64,000 bases of DNA from Planctomycetia bacterium (GTDB lineage Bacteria; Planctomycetota; Phycisphaerae; UBA1845; UTPLA1), in the NCBI GenBank assembly GCA_015200345.1, contig CP054187.1, forward strand, positions 1,100,470 to 1,164,469, read 5' to 3'. The translations under genes and the position numbers were made by a program. The notes under the pieces were generated by a model. It saw only the letters and a list, made by a program, of their open reading frames with translations. It made no database searches and was not told the DNA's origin. Below, piece by piece: positions 35,693-43,451 of this stretch (positions are counted from its first letter, which is position 1; every line of letters begins with the position of its first letter).

Positions 35693-36574
35693 ATGACTGC
35701 CGCCACCGTCGCATCGCCGGATACATCCAAGCTGGTCGCATACGCCATCGCCAACGTCGGCGATATCGCCACGCTGCCCGAAGTCACGGTGCGCATCATT
35801 CAGATCGTCGAGAACCCCAAGTCCACCGCGCGCGACATGCACGACGTCATCAAGAATGACCCCGTCCTCGCTTCGCGCATCCTGAAAGTCGTCAACTCCG
35901 CTTTCTACGGCCTGCCCGGACAAATCGGCAGCTTCGAACGCGCCGTCGTCCTGCTAGGCCTTTCGGCGGTCAAAAACATCGCCATCGCCGCGTCGATGAC
36001 CCACATGTTCAATGGCGGCCAATCCGTCGAAGGCTTCAGCGGCAAGGCCGGATGGGAGCACGCCGTCGCCGTCGCAGTCGGTTGTCGGCTGCTGTCGGCC
36101 GCGCAGGGCAAGCCGAACGTCGAGGAAAGCTTCCTCGCCGGACTGCTGCACGATCTCGGCTTGCTCGTCGAACGCCAGCTCTTCGCCGCGAAATTGACGG
36201 AAGTCATCAATCGAAGCAAAACCCCGGGCGCCTCGTTCTGCCAGCTGGAAACCGAAATCATTGGTGCCGATCACCAGGCCTTCGGCATGGCCCTGGCCAC
36301 CAAGTGGCGATTCCCCGCCCACCTTTGCACGGCGATCGGATACCACCACAAACCGCTCGATCTGGCCCCCGCGAACCGCGAGCTGCCCGCCCTCGTGCGA
36401 ATCGCCGACGTCCTCGCCTGCAACGCCGGAATCGGCTTCTGCGGAACGGCCAGCAACCAGCAGATCGAGCCGGAACTGCTCCAGATCACCGATCTCAACG
36501 AGTCGGATCTGGAAGAAGCCGTCGCCAAGCTGCCGGAGCAGGTCGCCCTGACCCAGTCGCTCTTCGGCGAGTGA
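35693..36574 (+). CDS. HDOD domain signalling protein
   Basis: A 293-aa soluble protein. The HDOD core is recognisable from LPEVTVRIIQIVENPKSTARD through NDPVLASRILKVVNSAFYGLP and VVLLGLSAVKNIAIA to the degenerate HD region LLHDLGLLVERQLF. HDOD proteins lack full phosphohydrolase metal sites and usually act as regulators of motility, cell cycle or stress. There is no second output domain. A ribosome site AAGGGA lies 7 bp before the ATG. It appears monocistronic. Confidence 0.88.
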   Translation: MTAATVASPDTSKLVAYAIANVGDIATLPEVTVRIIQIVENPKSTARDMHDVIKNDPVLASRILKVVNSAFYGLPGQIGSFERAVVLLGLSAVKNIAIAASMTHMFNGGQSVEGFSGKAGWEHAVAVAVGCRLLSAAQGKPNVEESFLAGLLHDLGLLVERQLFAAKLTEVINRSKTPGASFCQLETEIIGADHQAFGMALATKWRFPAHLCTAIGYHHKPLDLAPANRELPALVRIADVLACNAGIGFCGTASNQQIEPELLQITDLNESDLEEAVAKLPEQVALTQSLFGE

Positions 36575-36733
36575 TTCCTCCATTCAGCGGTCAATCCGTT
36601 GAGCTGTCCAAGCACCGTTTCCATTCATCCACTATGATCCCTGCGAGTTGCGCGGCCTCGCCGAGTCAGCGCCGGCTAATCGTATGCCGCTGGTTCGTAG
36701 TCAACCGGCGGACAGCCAAATCGTACCCCACGC

Positions 36734-37477
36734 ATGTCCGACGGCACGCTTGCCCTTTCCGCTACAGCAGTCTCAATCGCCCTGATCCACACCCTCGCCG
36801 GCCCCGACCATTACCTGCCGTTCGTCGCCATGGCCCGCGCCGGCCGCTGGCCGCTTCGCAAGACGCTGCGCGTGACGTTTCTGTGCGGGATCGGGCATGT
36901 CGGTAGTTCGGTGGCCCTGGGCCTGATCGGCGTGGCCATGGGGATCGGGGTTGAAAAACTCGAATGGATCGAATCCGCTCGCGGCGATTGGGCCGCGTGG
37001 CTGCTCATCGCGTTCGGAATCACTTACCTGACTTGGGGCATCTGGCGCGCCGTCCGCAACAAGCCGCACACGCACCTTCACCTTCACGCGGACGGAACCC
37101 TCCATTCCCACCCCCATGTTCATTCAGCCGATCATGCCCATCTACACGAACCGGGATTCAACGAAGCACCTGCGACGCTGGGAACCGCGAAGCCCGCGCG
37201 CTGGTCGCCGATGGCCCTGTTTATCGTCTTTGTGTTTGGGCCTTGCGAGCCGCTCATCCCGCTCATCATCTACCCAGCCGCCCGGCACAACCTGGGCGGG
37301 TTGATCCTCGTAACGACCCTCTTTTCAATCGTCACGATCGGGACCATGCTCGCCCTGGTCGCGGGCATGACGATGGGAGTCACCCGCCTGCGATGGGCGG
37401 GCTTGGAACGGTTCAGCCACGCCATGGCCGGGGGGATCGTGACGGCTTGTGGCGTGGCGATTCTAGCGGGGCTGTGA
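36734..37477 (+). CDS. NicO/UreH-like transition-metal permease
   Basis: A 247-aa membrane protein with about six helices. The first helix carries IHTLAGPDHYLPFVAMARA, the HxxxGPDH motif shared by UreH-, RcnA- and TauE-like proteins. The second carries FLCGIGHVGSS. A His-rich cytoplasmic loop of about 35 residues (HTHLHLHADGTLHSHPHVHS) separates helices 3 and 4 and would bind Ni, Co or a similar ion. VFGPCEPLIPL is the matching motif in the second half. Import and export cannot be told apart from sequence. Its 3' end overlaps the convergent ASCH-like gene by 15 bp. Confidence 0.82.
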   Translation: MSDGTLALSATAVSIALIHTLAGPDHYLPFVAMARAGRWPLRKTLRVTFLCGIGHVGSSVALGLIGVAMGIGVEKLEWIESARGDWAAWLLIAFGITYLTWGIWRAVRNKPHTHLHLHADGTLHSHPHVHSADHAHLHEPGFNEAPATLGTAKPARWSPMALFIVFVFGPCEPLIPLIIYPAARHNLGGLILVTTLFSIVTIGTMLALVAGMTMGVTRLRWAGLERFSHAMAGGIVTACGVAILAGL

Positions 37478-38008
37478 ACGCGTCTGCGCCGGTTCGCCGC
37501 GCTGCGATGACTCAACGGGGCCGATGAACTTCCCGGGTGAGGGCGGGCCGTCCAACACAACCCACGACCGCTGGTCACGCTTGGCCACGGCCAAAGGGGA
37601 AATCGCCATGACCCAATCAATCCAGATCAAGCTGACATAACGTGCCCACGAAGCCGCGGACGCAAAAAATTCCGCGGGGGCCGCGATCAATTCATTGTAA
37701 GTCGATGCGATTCCGCCGACGTCGTGCGGGCGATCCAATTTGACGAATCGACACGCACCCGCCCGGGCCATCGCCCGGATCGGCCGCGACGGCGGCTTGA
37801 ACCAAAGGATGTCGCCGGAACGCACGGTCTCGTACGGCGCGCGGCGGACCAACGACAGCCGGCATTCGATCTGCTTGCGGCCATCAAGCATTTTGTCAAT
37901 ATATTCATCGTACAGGACGACGAGATGGTGCCGGGGACCTTCGACCGGCAGGGGCGACCTGGCCGTTTCAGAGTCGATCGGTGTAAGCGGGAGCGCACCG
38001 GTTTTCAT
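37463..38008 (-). CDS. ASCH/PUA-like domain protein
   Basis: A 181-aa soluble protein. The stretch HHLVVLYDEYIDKMLDGRKQ followed by IECRLSLVRRAPYETVRSGD has the look of an ASCH/PUA-like fold. The conserved Lys-x-Ile-Glu-x-Arg element and a Gly-Asp turn before a strand (ILWFK) fit RNA-binding or 4-acetylcytidine amidohydrolase relatives. The match is by pattern only and moderate. The ATG at 38008 overlaps by 4 bp the stop of a 58-aa ORF upstream, so the two are translated together. Confidence 0.65.
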   Translation of the reverse strand: MKTGALPLTPIDSETARSPLPVEGPRHHLVVLYDEYIDKMLDGRKQIECRLSLVRRAPYETVRSGDILWFKPPSRPIRAMARAGACRFVKLDRPHDVGGIASTYNELIAAPAEFFASAASWARYVSLIWIDWVMAISPLAVAKRDQRSWVVLDGPPSPGKFIGPVESSQRGEPAQTRSQPR

Positions 38009-38181
38009 TCTCGTTTCTGATTCACTTCTTCAAGGTACTTCTGAAACTCGCCCATTTTGTAGGAAATGAAACAAAAAGCGTGATGAAGGGCGAGCCATTC
38101 AAGGTCCGTCTCATCGCCTTCGGCCTCGTGCCGCAGCTCGTTGAGCTTGGCCAGGAGCGGTTCCGCACGGAGTGGCGTCAT
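38005..38181 (-). CDS. 58-aa helical protein coupled to the ASCH-like gene
   Basis: Starting at the ATG at 38181 (MTPLRAEPLLAKLNELRHEA), the ORF encodes 58 residues, rich in Leu, Glu and His and mostly helical. It ends KYLEEVNQKRE. Its stop overlaps the start of the ASCH-like gene as ATGA. I recognise no family. A further 16 in-frame residues upstream are possible but look non-coding. A small partner in front of an ASCH-type RNA-binding protein could be an accessory or antitoxin-like protein; that is only a suggestion. Confidence 0.55.
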   Translation of the reverse strand: MTPLRAEPLLAKLNELRHEAEGDETDLEWLALHHAFCFISYKMGEFQKYLEEVNQKRE

Positions 38182-38557
38182 TTGTAACCTCGCGAAAAAC
38201 TGAAGCAACCCAAGTCCCGTACATGCCAAGACCCATGATTCCGAAGCGATGCCCGGAATTCAGGGTGGCGGATTAGACTATCTCCAATCCAAACTGGAAT
38301 CGACAGGGAAAAGCCACTTGGGATGCGGATATCGCTTCCAGGTCTATGTAATCGTATTGGAACCCGTCCGGGGTTACTTCGAGAAGCTTGCGCAGAATAC
38401 CCCACGATCCGGGCGGAGACACCCTCGCCGTCAAAGCCGTATCTCATTATTTTATAGTGAGTTACGACGACCAGACGATGCGACCTTGCGTCTGTAGTTC
38501 GGTATTCAAACGGTTCGAAAATTCCTCAAAAAACTTATTTTCAAAGCCCAAAAAGTA
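38182..38557. other. Non-coding gap upstream of the PEP-CTERM gene
   Basis: About 375 bp of noticeably lower GC with no convincing gene. A minus-strand 89-codon frame (38178-38447) has no protein-like composition. The A/T-rich end (38510-38557) may act as an upstream element of the promoter that follows. Confidence 0.4.
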
Positions 38558-38587
38558 TTGACACGAAGGGTCCGGATGTGTTACGCT
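38558..38587 (+). promoter_or_regulatory. Sigma-70 promoter of the PEP-CTERM gene
   Basis: TTGACA (38558-38563), an 18-bp spacer, then TACGCT (38582-38587). An A/T-rich stretch lies just upstream. The start codon is about 90 bp downstream, leaving an untranslated leader. Confidence 0.65.
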
Positions 38588-38682
38588 ACGGACTAGTTGC
38601 CCGAAGAAGGGCAGGGTTAGAAGCAGTCGAAAGAACGCACGCCCTGCGTGCGACAAGGTCAACGAGTACGGAGGAGAGGATC

Positions 38683-39258
38683 ATGCGATTTACGAAGTTT
38701 GCTCTGGCAGTGGCGCTTCTGGTTGCCGCCCCCGCGTTTGGCGGTTTCTTTGAAGTCGAAGGTAACAACACACCGGCGACCGCCCAGTTCATTCCGTTGC
38801 CCTGCAACGCGAGCGCTGATGTCGGCATCGCTTCGCTGGCAGCCGGCGGCGGCGACGTGGACTACTACGCCGTCTTCGTTCCCGAAGGTTGCACCCTGAC
38901 TGCCATCACCACCCCGATGGCCAGCCTGCCCGGCAGCTTCTCCACTCCGGACACCCTCTTGGGCGTCTTCACTGCTGGCGGAGCGGTGATCGTGGGTAAT
39001 GATGATGCTGGCGACGATGCCGCGGACGGCAGCGTCGTCGGCCCTGTTCGTGGTTCGGCTGTTCGCTATCATGTTTCGCCCGGCAGCGGACTCGGCGGCA
39101 TCTATCTGCTCGGCGTTACTGGTTTCCCTGACTTCAACTTCGGTGGTGCTCACCCCGAGGTCGGTCAGTACCTGCTCACGTTGAGCCTCGTTCCCGAGCC
39201 GAGCACCCTCGCTCTGCTGGGTCTGGGCGCGTTGAGCCTGATTCGCCGCCGCAAGTAA
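38683..39258 (+). CDS. PEP-CTERM sorted exported protein
   Basis: A 191-aa protein with an N-terminal signal peptide (MRFTKFALAVALLVAAPAFG) and a C-terminal PEP-CTERM sorting signal. The signal is VPEPSTLALLGLGALSLI followed by RRRK (motif, helix, basic tail). In organisms with exosortase the tail is cleaved and the protein is passed to the surface or to extracellular polymer. The middle has a pre-peptidase-like beta domain (Asp-rich VGNDDAGDDAADGS), similar to DVUA0089-type proteins. The GAGGAGAGGA ribosome site is 6 bp from the ATG at 38683; the longer frame was rejected. It has its own promoter and terminator and is probably abundant. Confidence 0.88.
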   Translation: MRFTKFALAVALLVAAPAFGGFFEVEGNNTPATAQFIPLPCNASADVGIASLAAGGGDVDYYAVFVPEGCTLTAITTPMASLPGSFSTPDTLLGVFTAGGAVIVGNDDAGDDAADGSVVGPVRGSAVRYHVSPGSGLGGIYLLGVTGFPDFNFGGAHPEVGQYLLTLSLVPEPSTLALLGLGALSLIRRRK

Positions 39259-39280
39259 TTCGGCGACTCGTTTGAACCTT

Positions 39281-39318
39281 AAAGGCGTCGCGAAGCCTGC
39301 TTCGCGACGCCTTTTTTT
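39281..39318 (+). terminator. Strong Rho-independent terminator
   Basis: AAGGCGTCGCGAAGC pairs perfectly with GCTTCGCGACGCCTT. The loop is only CT, and a run of seven T follows the stem. It lies 23 bp after the PEP-CTERM stop. Confidence 0.92.
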
Positions 39319-39695
39319 GCGCGCGCCAAACACTTGGATGGTCCTCCGCGCAGTACTGCCTCGAATTGCAGTGTTCACTGGACACGCCGAGCAGGTTCGG
39401 CACTTGGCAAGTACCATCCCGGTGTCGTCCCAAGGAGACTACAAGCTGTTTCAAAACCCCTTTCCATTTCAGGGAGTGGGTCGGGGTGAGGGTGAATGAT
39501 TTCGTTTGAACTACTTTTTTCCCCTCACCGAACCTCTCCCCGAAGGGGGGAGGAGTTTTGAAACCAGTTCTGATCGGGGATTCAAGCCCACTTGGTGCAA
39601 ATCGTTATGCGAGCGGCTTGAAGCTGTGGGGCCGCAACGAATGGGGGATCGGTCTTCGTTGCTGGCACGAATCGCTTGTCAGCGCGAGCACTCAA
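39319..39695. other. Gap between terminator and zinc operon
   Basis: It holds the repeat at 39445-39567. No gene is visible; the long rightward frames crossing 39558-40742 are antisense shadows of znuB. Confidence 0.4.
39445..39567. repeat. MITE-like palindromic repeat, copy 2
   Basis: The ends GCTGTTTCAAAA and TTTTGAAACCAG are inverted repeats. The inside has CCCCTCACC/GGGGTGAGG arms. It matches the layout of copy 1 (3609-3730), with the same ends, length and order of C-rich and G-rich blocks. Confidence 0.6.
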
Positions 39696-40538
39696 TCACG
39701 CCGAACGGTTCACCAGCGACCGCACCATCATCACTGCCAGGTACAGCCCTCCCGCCAGGACAATTGTCGTCGCTCCAGCCGGCAGGCTCGGCGAATAGCT
39801 GATCGCCATACCCGCCAGATTCAGCCCGACGCACAGCAAACTCGCCAGGACCATCATCTGCCACAGGCGGCCGGAGAAGAATCCCGCCACGGCGGCCGGA
39901 AGCGTCAGCATGGCGATCACCATGATGATGCCGACGACTTTAAGAAGCACCACCACCGTCAGCGCCGTGAGGCAAAGCAGCGTCAGGTAGTAGAACTCGA
40001 CCTTCACGCCGCGCAGCCGGGCGAACTCTTCATCAAAACAGACTGCCAGGAACTTGTTGTAGAACACAACGGCCAGCACGAGCACCAGCACATCGAGCAG
40101 CAGCATCAGCCGCAAATCCTCCGGCGAGACGAGCAGGATGTTGCCGAAGAGGTAGCTCATCAGCTCTTCGTTGTAGCCCGGTGTGCGAGAAATGAAGAGC
40201 ACGCCGACGGCCATGCCCACGGCCCAGATCGCGCCGATGACCGTGTCCTCGCGTTGGCGAGCGCGCTGGCTGACCCAGCCGATCAGCAGCGCCGACACGA
40301 TCGCCGCGACCACGGCGCCGAGCAGAGGGCTGCACCACACCAGGCCGTGGACGACCTGCATGTACTTCGCCGCGCCCATGCCACCCAGCACGGAGTGCGA
40401 CACGGCACCGGCGATGTAACTGATCCGCCGCGTGACGACATAAGTTCCCACGACGCCGCACGCCACGCCAGCCAGGACCCCCATGGCCAGCGCGCTTTGC
40501 AGAAACGGATTGCCCAGGACCGCCTGGAAAAACTCCAT
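39696..40538 (-). CDS. znuB: Zinc/manganese ABC transporter permease
   Basis: A 280-aa inner-membrane channel with about eight helices, of the ABC-3 family. It begins MEFFQAVLGNPFLQSALAMG, followed by YVVTRRISYIAGAVSHSVLG, a family hallmark in which His and Ser line the path. The C-terminal half shows LLKVVGIIMVIAMLTLPAAV. The ATG lies 21 bp beyond the ATPase gene's stop, in the order znuA-znuC-znuB on the minus strand. Confidence 0.9.
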   Translation of the reverse strand: MEFFQAVLGNPFLQSALAMGVLAGVACGVVGTYVVTRRISYIAGAVSHSVLGGMGAAKYMQVVHGLVWCSPLLGAVVAAIVSALLIGWVSQRARQREDTVIGAIWAVGMAVGVLFISRTPGYNEELMSYLFGNILLVSPEDLRLMLLLDVLVLVLAVVFYNKFLAVCFDEEFARLRGVKVEFYYLTLLCLTALTVVVLLKVVGIIMVIAMLTLPAAVAGFFSGRLWQMMVLASLLCVGLNLAGMAISYSPSLPAGATTIVLAGGLYLAVMMVRSLVNRSA

Positions 40539-40559
40539 GATTCAGCCGCCTGTCGCCGC

Positions 40560-41294
40560 TTAACTGTGATCGTGGCGGACCATGCAAACGTCCGGCCCGT
40601 ACAGGTCCAGCAGATCTTTTCCGCGAAGCTCACTCGTTGTATGAACCGTCGCGCCGCGATTCACGCAAATCACGCGATTGACGAGCTTGGACACAAACGC
40701 CACATCGTGCGAAACGAGAATGACCGTGTGCCGCGCGCTTAACCGGCGCAGCAGTTCATAAAAATCATCCTGCACGCGCAGGTCCAGATTCGACGTCGGC
40801 TCGTCCAGCAACAACAGCTCCGGCTCGCACGCCAGCGCCCGCGCGATCAGCACGCGCTGCCGCTGACCGCCCGACAACGCCGCGAACGGTCGCCTCGCAA
40901 GATCGGCCAGCCCCACGTCACCCAGCGACCGAACCGCCGTTTCCCGATCCGACCGGCTGAATCGAAACCCTCCGCCGCTTGTCCCATGCCGCCCCATCAG
41001 CACCACATCCAGCACGTTGACGGGAAACTCCAGATCATGCCGCGTGTGCTGCGGCATGTAACCAATGCGCGGGCGGGCCTTCTCGGGCGAAACGCCGAAC
41101 ACGCGTATCTCGCCCCGCGTCGGTCGAAGCAAACCCAGAAACAGCTTCAGCAGCGTCGTCTTCCCGCCGCCGTTCGGACCAACTATCGAGATGAAATCGC
41201 GATTACCTATCGTGAGATCGACGCCGTCCAGCACCGCGTGGCGGTCATACGAAAACGACAAACCGCGTGCCTCGATGATCGTCCGGTCATCCAT
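40560..41294 (-). CDS. znuC: Zinc/manganese ABC transporter ATPase
   Basis: A 244-aa cytoplasmic ATPase. The ATG at 41294, 12 bp after the znuA stop, is preferred; the longer frame overlaps znuA. Walker A GPNGGGKTTLLKLFLG, signature LSGGQRQRVLIARAL, Walker B LLLLDEPTSNLD and switch VSHDVAFVS are all intact. The Q-loop MPQHTRHDLEFPVNVLDVVL has the metal-importer form. Confidence 0.92.
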   Translation of the reverse strand: MDDRTIIEARGLSFSYDRHAVLDGVDLTIGNRDFISIVGPNGGGKTTLLKLFLGLLRPTRGEIRVFGVSPEKARPRIGYMPQHTRHDLEFPVNVLDVVLMGRHGTSGGGFRFSRSDRETAVRSLGDVGLADLARRPFAALSGGQRQRVLIARALACEPELLLLDEPTSNLDLRVQDDFYELLRRLSARHTVILVSHDVAFVSKLVNRVICVNRGATVHTTSELRGKDLLDLYGPDVCMVRHDHS

Positions 41295-41305
41295 GGTACG
41301 CCGCC

Positions 41306-42331
41306 CTACTCCCGCGCCGCCGCGACGGGTGAATGCCCCTGCGCCGCAAATCCCTCGCCAAGGCGCTCGGCCATCGTCCACAGATCACGCTCGTAATCAA
41401 TTGTCATCGGGTCCAGCGGGACAACGCGTGCCCCGATCGCATCGGCCACGGCTTTCGCCCCGCCGACGGCGAATTGCGGCTGGACGAACACACGCTTGAT
41501 TCCCAGCGCTTTCGCGCGCGCCACAAGCTCCACCAGTCGCCGCGCCGAAGGCTCCTTCCCGTCCTCTTCGACCGACACCTGCACCAATCCGTATTCATCG
41601 GCGAAATAGCCATACGCCGGATGGAACACGAGAAACGCCCGCCCGGCGTAAGGCTTGAGCCGATCGCGAATGCGCGCGTCCAATTCGTCAAGGTCCTGTT
41701 CAAACCGGGCCAGGCCGGCGCCGTAGTTCGCTGTTCCGGCCGGGTCAATCTCCACCAACGCGTCCCGAATGTTGCGCGCCAGGACTTTCACCAGCCGCGG
41801 CGAAAGCCAGATATGCGGATCGCGCCCAGCGTGCGAATGGGAAGACTGGGATTCGTCATGCTCGCCGCGGCGCGACGGCTCATCGTGTGCGGCGCAGCAA
41901 CCGGTCATTTCCCGATACCTCACGCTTCGCGTCGTATCGATCAATCGAACCGACGGCGCGATCTTCGCGATCCGATCACACACCATACGCTCGAAGGGCA
42001 GTCCGATCTGGAAATAGGCACATGACTCGGCCAGCCTGCTGATCTGCCGCGGCGTCGGCTCGTAAGTATGGTGAGATTGACCCGGGCCGACCATGACTTC
42101 AACCTCGGCGCGGTCCCCGGCGATGCGCTTCACGAAATCTGCCTGTGGAACGATGCTCACGAAGACGCGCAGCGGACCGGCCGATTCGACGCGATCACGG
42201 GCATTCACCGCGGCGTTTTCACGCTTTGAATCGCACGCGCCGGTGAACAAGAACAACAGGGCGCAGGCGATCCGGGCGGTGACCTTGCGCGGACACGGCG
42301 CGTCGAAACTTCTTTGACCGTGCATCGTCAT
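41306..42331 (-). CDS. znuA: Zinc-binding ABC transporter solute-binding lipoprotein
   Basis: A 341-aa periplasmic lipoprotein of cluster 9. The signal peptide ends in LLFLFTGAC, with likely lipidation at Cys33. The domain starts VFVSIVPQADFVKRIAGDRA and continues VMVGPGQSHHTYEPTP, which has one of the metal histidines. A His/Glu-rich loop at about 150-170 (HDEPSRRGEHDESQSSHSHA) precedes DPHIWLSPRL. The VFHPAYGYFADEYGL motif supplies another His. The loop favours zinc over manganese. A perfect 17-bp palindrome 73 bp upstream (42404-42420) is probably the operator. Confidence 0.9.
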   Translation of the reverse strand: MTMHGQRSFDAPCPRKVTARIACALLFLFTGACDSKRENAAVNARDRVESAGPLRVFVSIVPQADFVKRIAGDRAEVEVMVGPGQSHHTYEPTPRQISRLAESCAYFQIGLPFERMVCDRIAKIAPSVRLIDTTRSVRYREMTGCCAAHDEPSRRGEHDESQSSHSHAGRDPHIWLSPRLVKVLARNIRDALVEIDPAGTANYGAGLARFEQDLDELDARIRDRLKPYAGRAFLVFHPAYGYFADEYGLVQVSVEEDGKEPSARRLVELVARAKALGIKRVFVQPQFAVGGAKAVADAIGARVVPLDPMTIDYERDLWTMAERLGEGFAAQGHSPVAAARE

Positions 42332-42403
42332 GGCGTCCGCCGTAGCCCCCGCTCCGCCGCGCGACGCACGGCAAGTCCGCCGCCGCGCGCAGGCGACACA
42401 GGA

Positions 42404-42420
42404 GTATTACATTGTAATAC
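42404..42420. promoter_or_regulatory. Fur/Zur-type operator palindrome
   Basis: GTATTACA-T-TGTAATAC is a perfect 17-bp inverted repeat upstream of znuA. The A/T-rich sequence stands out in GC-rich DNA and has the TRTTACA...TGTAAYA form of Fur-family boxes. Zur is the likely regulator because of the operon it controls. It may also face the FlgM-like gene. Confidence 0.7.
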
Positions 42421-42627
42421 GGCGGCGTCAATGGCCGGCTTCGCGTCGCGGACGCCCCGGAACGTCCGATAAACGTACCGCACCGGCATGGCATGGAGGC
42501 TCCCACGACCAAGTGGTGCCTCCGCAACGCAGATTCTGCGGGATGGACTGGATCACTGAATTGGTGTCGAACCGCAATCAATCATCCCAGTGGCCCGATC
42601 ATGCAACAAGCGAAGAGTTGATCGCTT

Positions 42628-42906
42628 TTAAAGATCACTAAGCAAGCCGTCGATCGCTCCGTCGAGCTTGTCGGCGGTGAGATAGGTGCCGGACTGAATC
42701 TCGCGGCGGATTTCCACAATTCGGCGGGCGTTGGCTTCGGGCAGCTCCGCCAGGCGGCTCAAGATCGTTGCGATCTCGGAAATTTCGACGCGATCGTCTA
42801 CGACCGCCGAACCAGCGTTGTCACTGCGTGATCGAAACGACTGGTTGAAGTAGTCCCGCACCGTCGCAGGCGAAGCGGTGTTGCCAATTGTCGAGACATC
42901 CATCAT
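42628..42906 (-). CDS. flgM: FlgM-like anti-sigma-28 factor
   Basis: A 92-aa protein. The C-terminal half RVEISEIATILSRLAELPEA followed by NARRIVEIRREIQSGTYLTA matches the FlgM domain, which binds and holds sigma-28 (FliA) until the flagellar hook is finished. The N-terminal half is disordered-looking, as in other FlgM proteins, with YFNQSFRSRSDN. The ribosome site GGGAGGT sits about 8 bp before the first of two tandem ATGs. No other flagellar gene is nearby. Confidence 0.85.
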   Translation of the reverse strand: MMDVSTIGNTASPATVRDYFNQSFRSRSDNAGSAVVDDRVEISEIATILSRLAELPEANARRIVEIRREIQSGTYLTADKLDGAIDGLLSDL

Positions 42907-43451
42907 CTAACACGTACCTCCCGTCTTTCCCGCGAGTCGAGGTCTGTCCCCTCGCCCTTCGCGGGCCGACCGATCCCGGCGATGGTTATGGCCCGGCGTT
43001 ACGACGATGAAGCAAGACTTGCGCGGTGGGCCACGGCGAACCAGGTCAATCCTTCACTTCCAGTATTATCGTCCAGGCATGGATTCGTTCTCCACAGAAT
43101 CACTGGCAAAACACAAGATGTTGTTTGCCATAACGCGCTTTGATTGCGGACCTTAACGCGGGTAATACTGCACAGTTATGGGCCTGGCGCCCGTAAAAAA
43201 AGACTTTCCAGCACAGCCCTAACGAGGCCCTCACCCTGTGATTTACACAGAATTCACAAACACGAATTATCGAAATCCACAAGATGTTGTGGCTGACAGT
43301 ACCTCGTAATACCTGCTCCGCCAACGCCTTGCCGACTCACTTGAGATCTGAACCGCGCAAAAACAGCCCGTCCCCCGCGATTGCGGCCTCACTTCATCCT
43401 GATCGAGCTGCCCCCGATCGCGTAAATTCCCATCGCGTTATAATCGCCCCA
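42907..43451. other. 545-bp A/T-richer non-coding region
   Basis: It lies between flgM and the oxidoreductase gene. It holds two copies of CACAAGATGTTGT (43112-43124 and 43278-43290) and TTCTCCACA (43089-43097), plus A/T-rich tracts. It also contains the -10 element at 43439. No believable coding frame is present; a minus-strand 74-codon frame lacks family features. Confidence 0.45.
43439..43444 (+). promoter_or_regulatory. Perfect -10 element next to the start codon
   Basis: TATAAT ends 8 bp before the ATG at 43452, so transcription would start at or next to the start codon. No clear -35 box is seen (GATCGC at the expected place). Confidence 0.45.

Noticed and set aside
38178..38447. Minus-strand 89-codon frame upstream of the 58-aa ORF
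   Set aside because: No ribosome site, no hydrophobic or motif pattern, and it runs across low-GC intergenic DNA.
39558..40742. Long plus-strand frame of 394 codons
   Set aside because: It is antisense to znuB/znuC, has His/Gln-rich shadow composition and no start context.
43201..43300. Chromosome origin (oriC)
   Set aside because: Only one near DnaA box and no dnaA, dnaN or gidA nearby; evidence is too weak to annotate.
43100..43324. Minus-strand 74-codon frame
   Set aside because: Lies in the A/T-rich gap, has no ribosome site and mixed-charge composition; likely chance.
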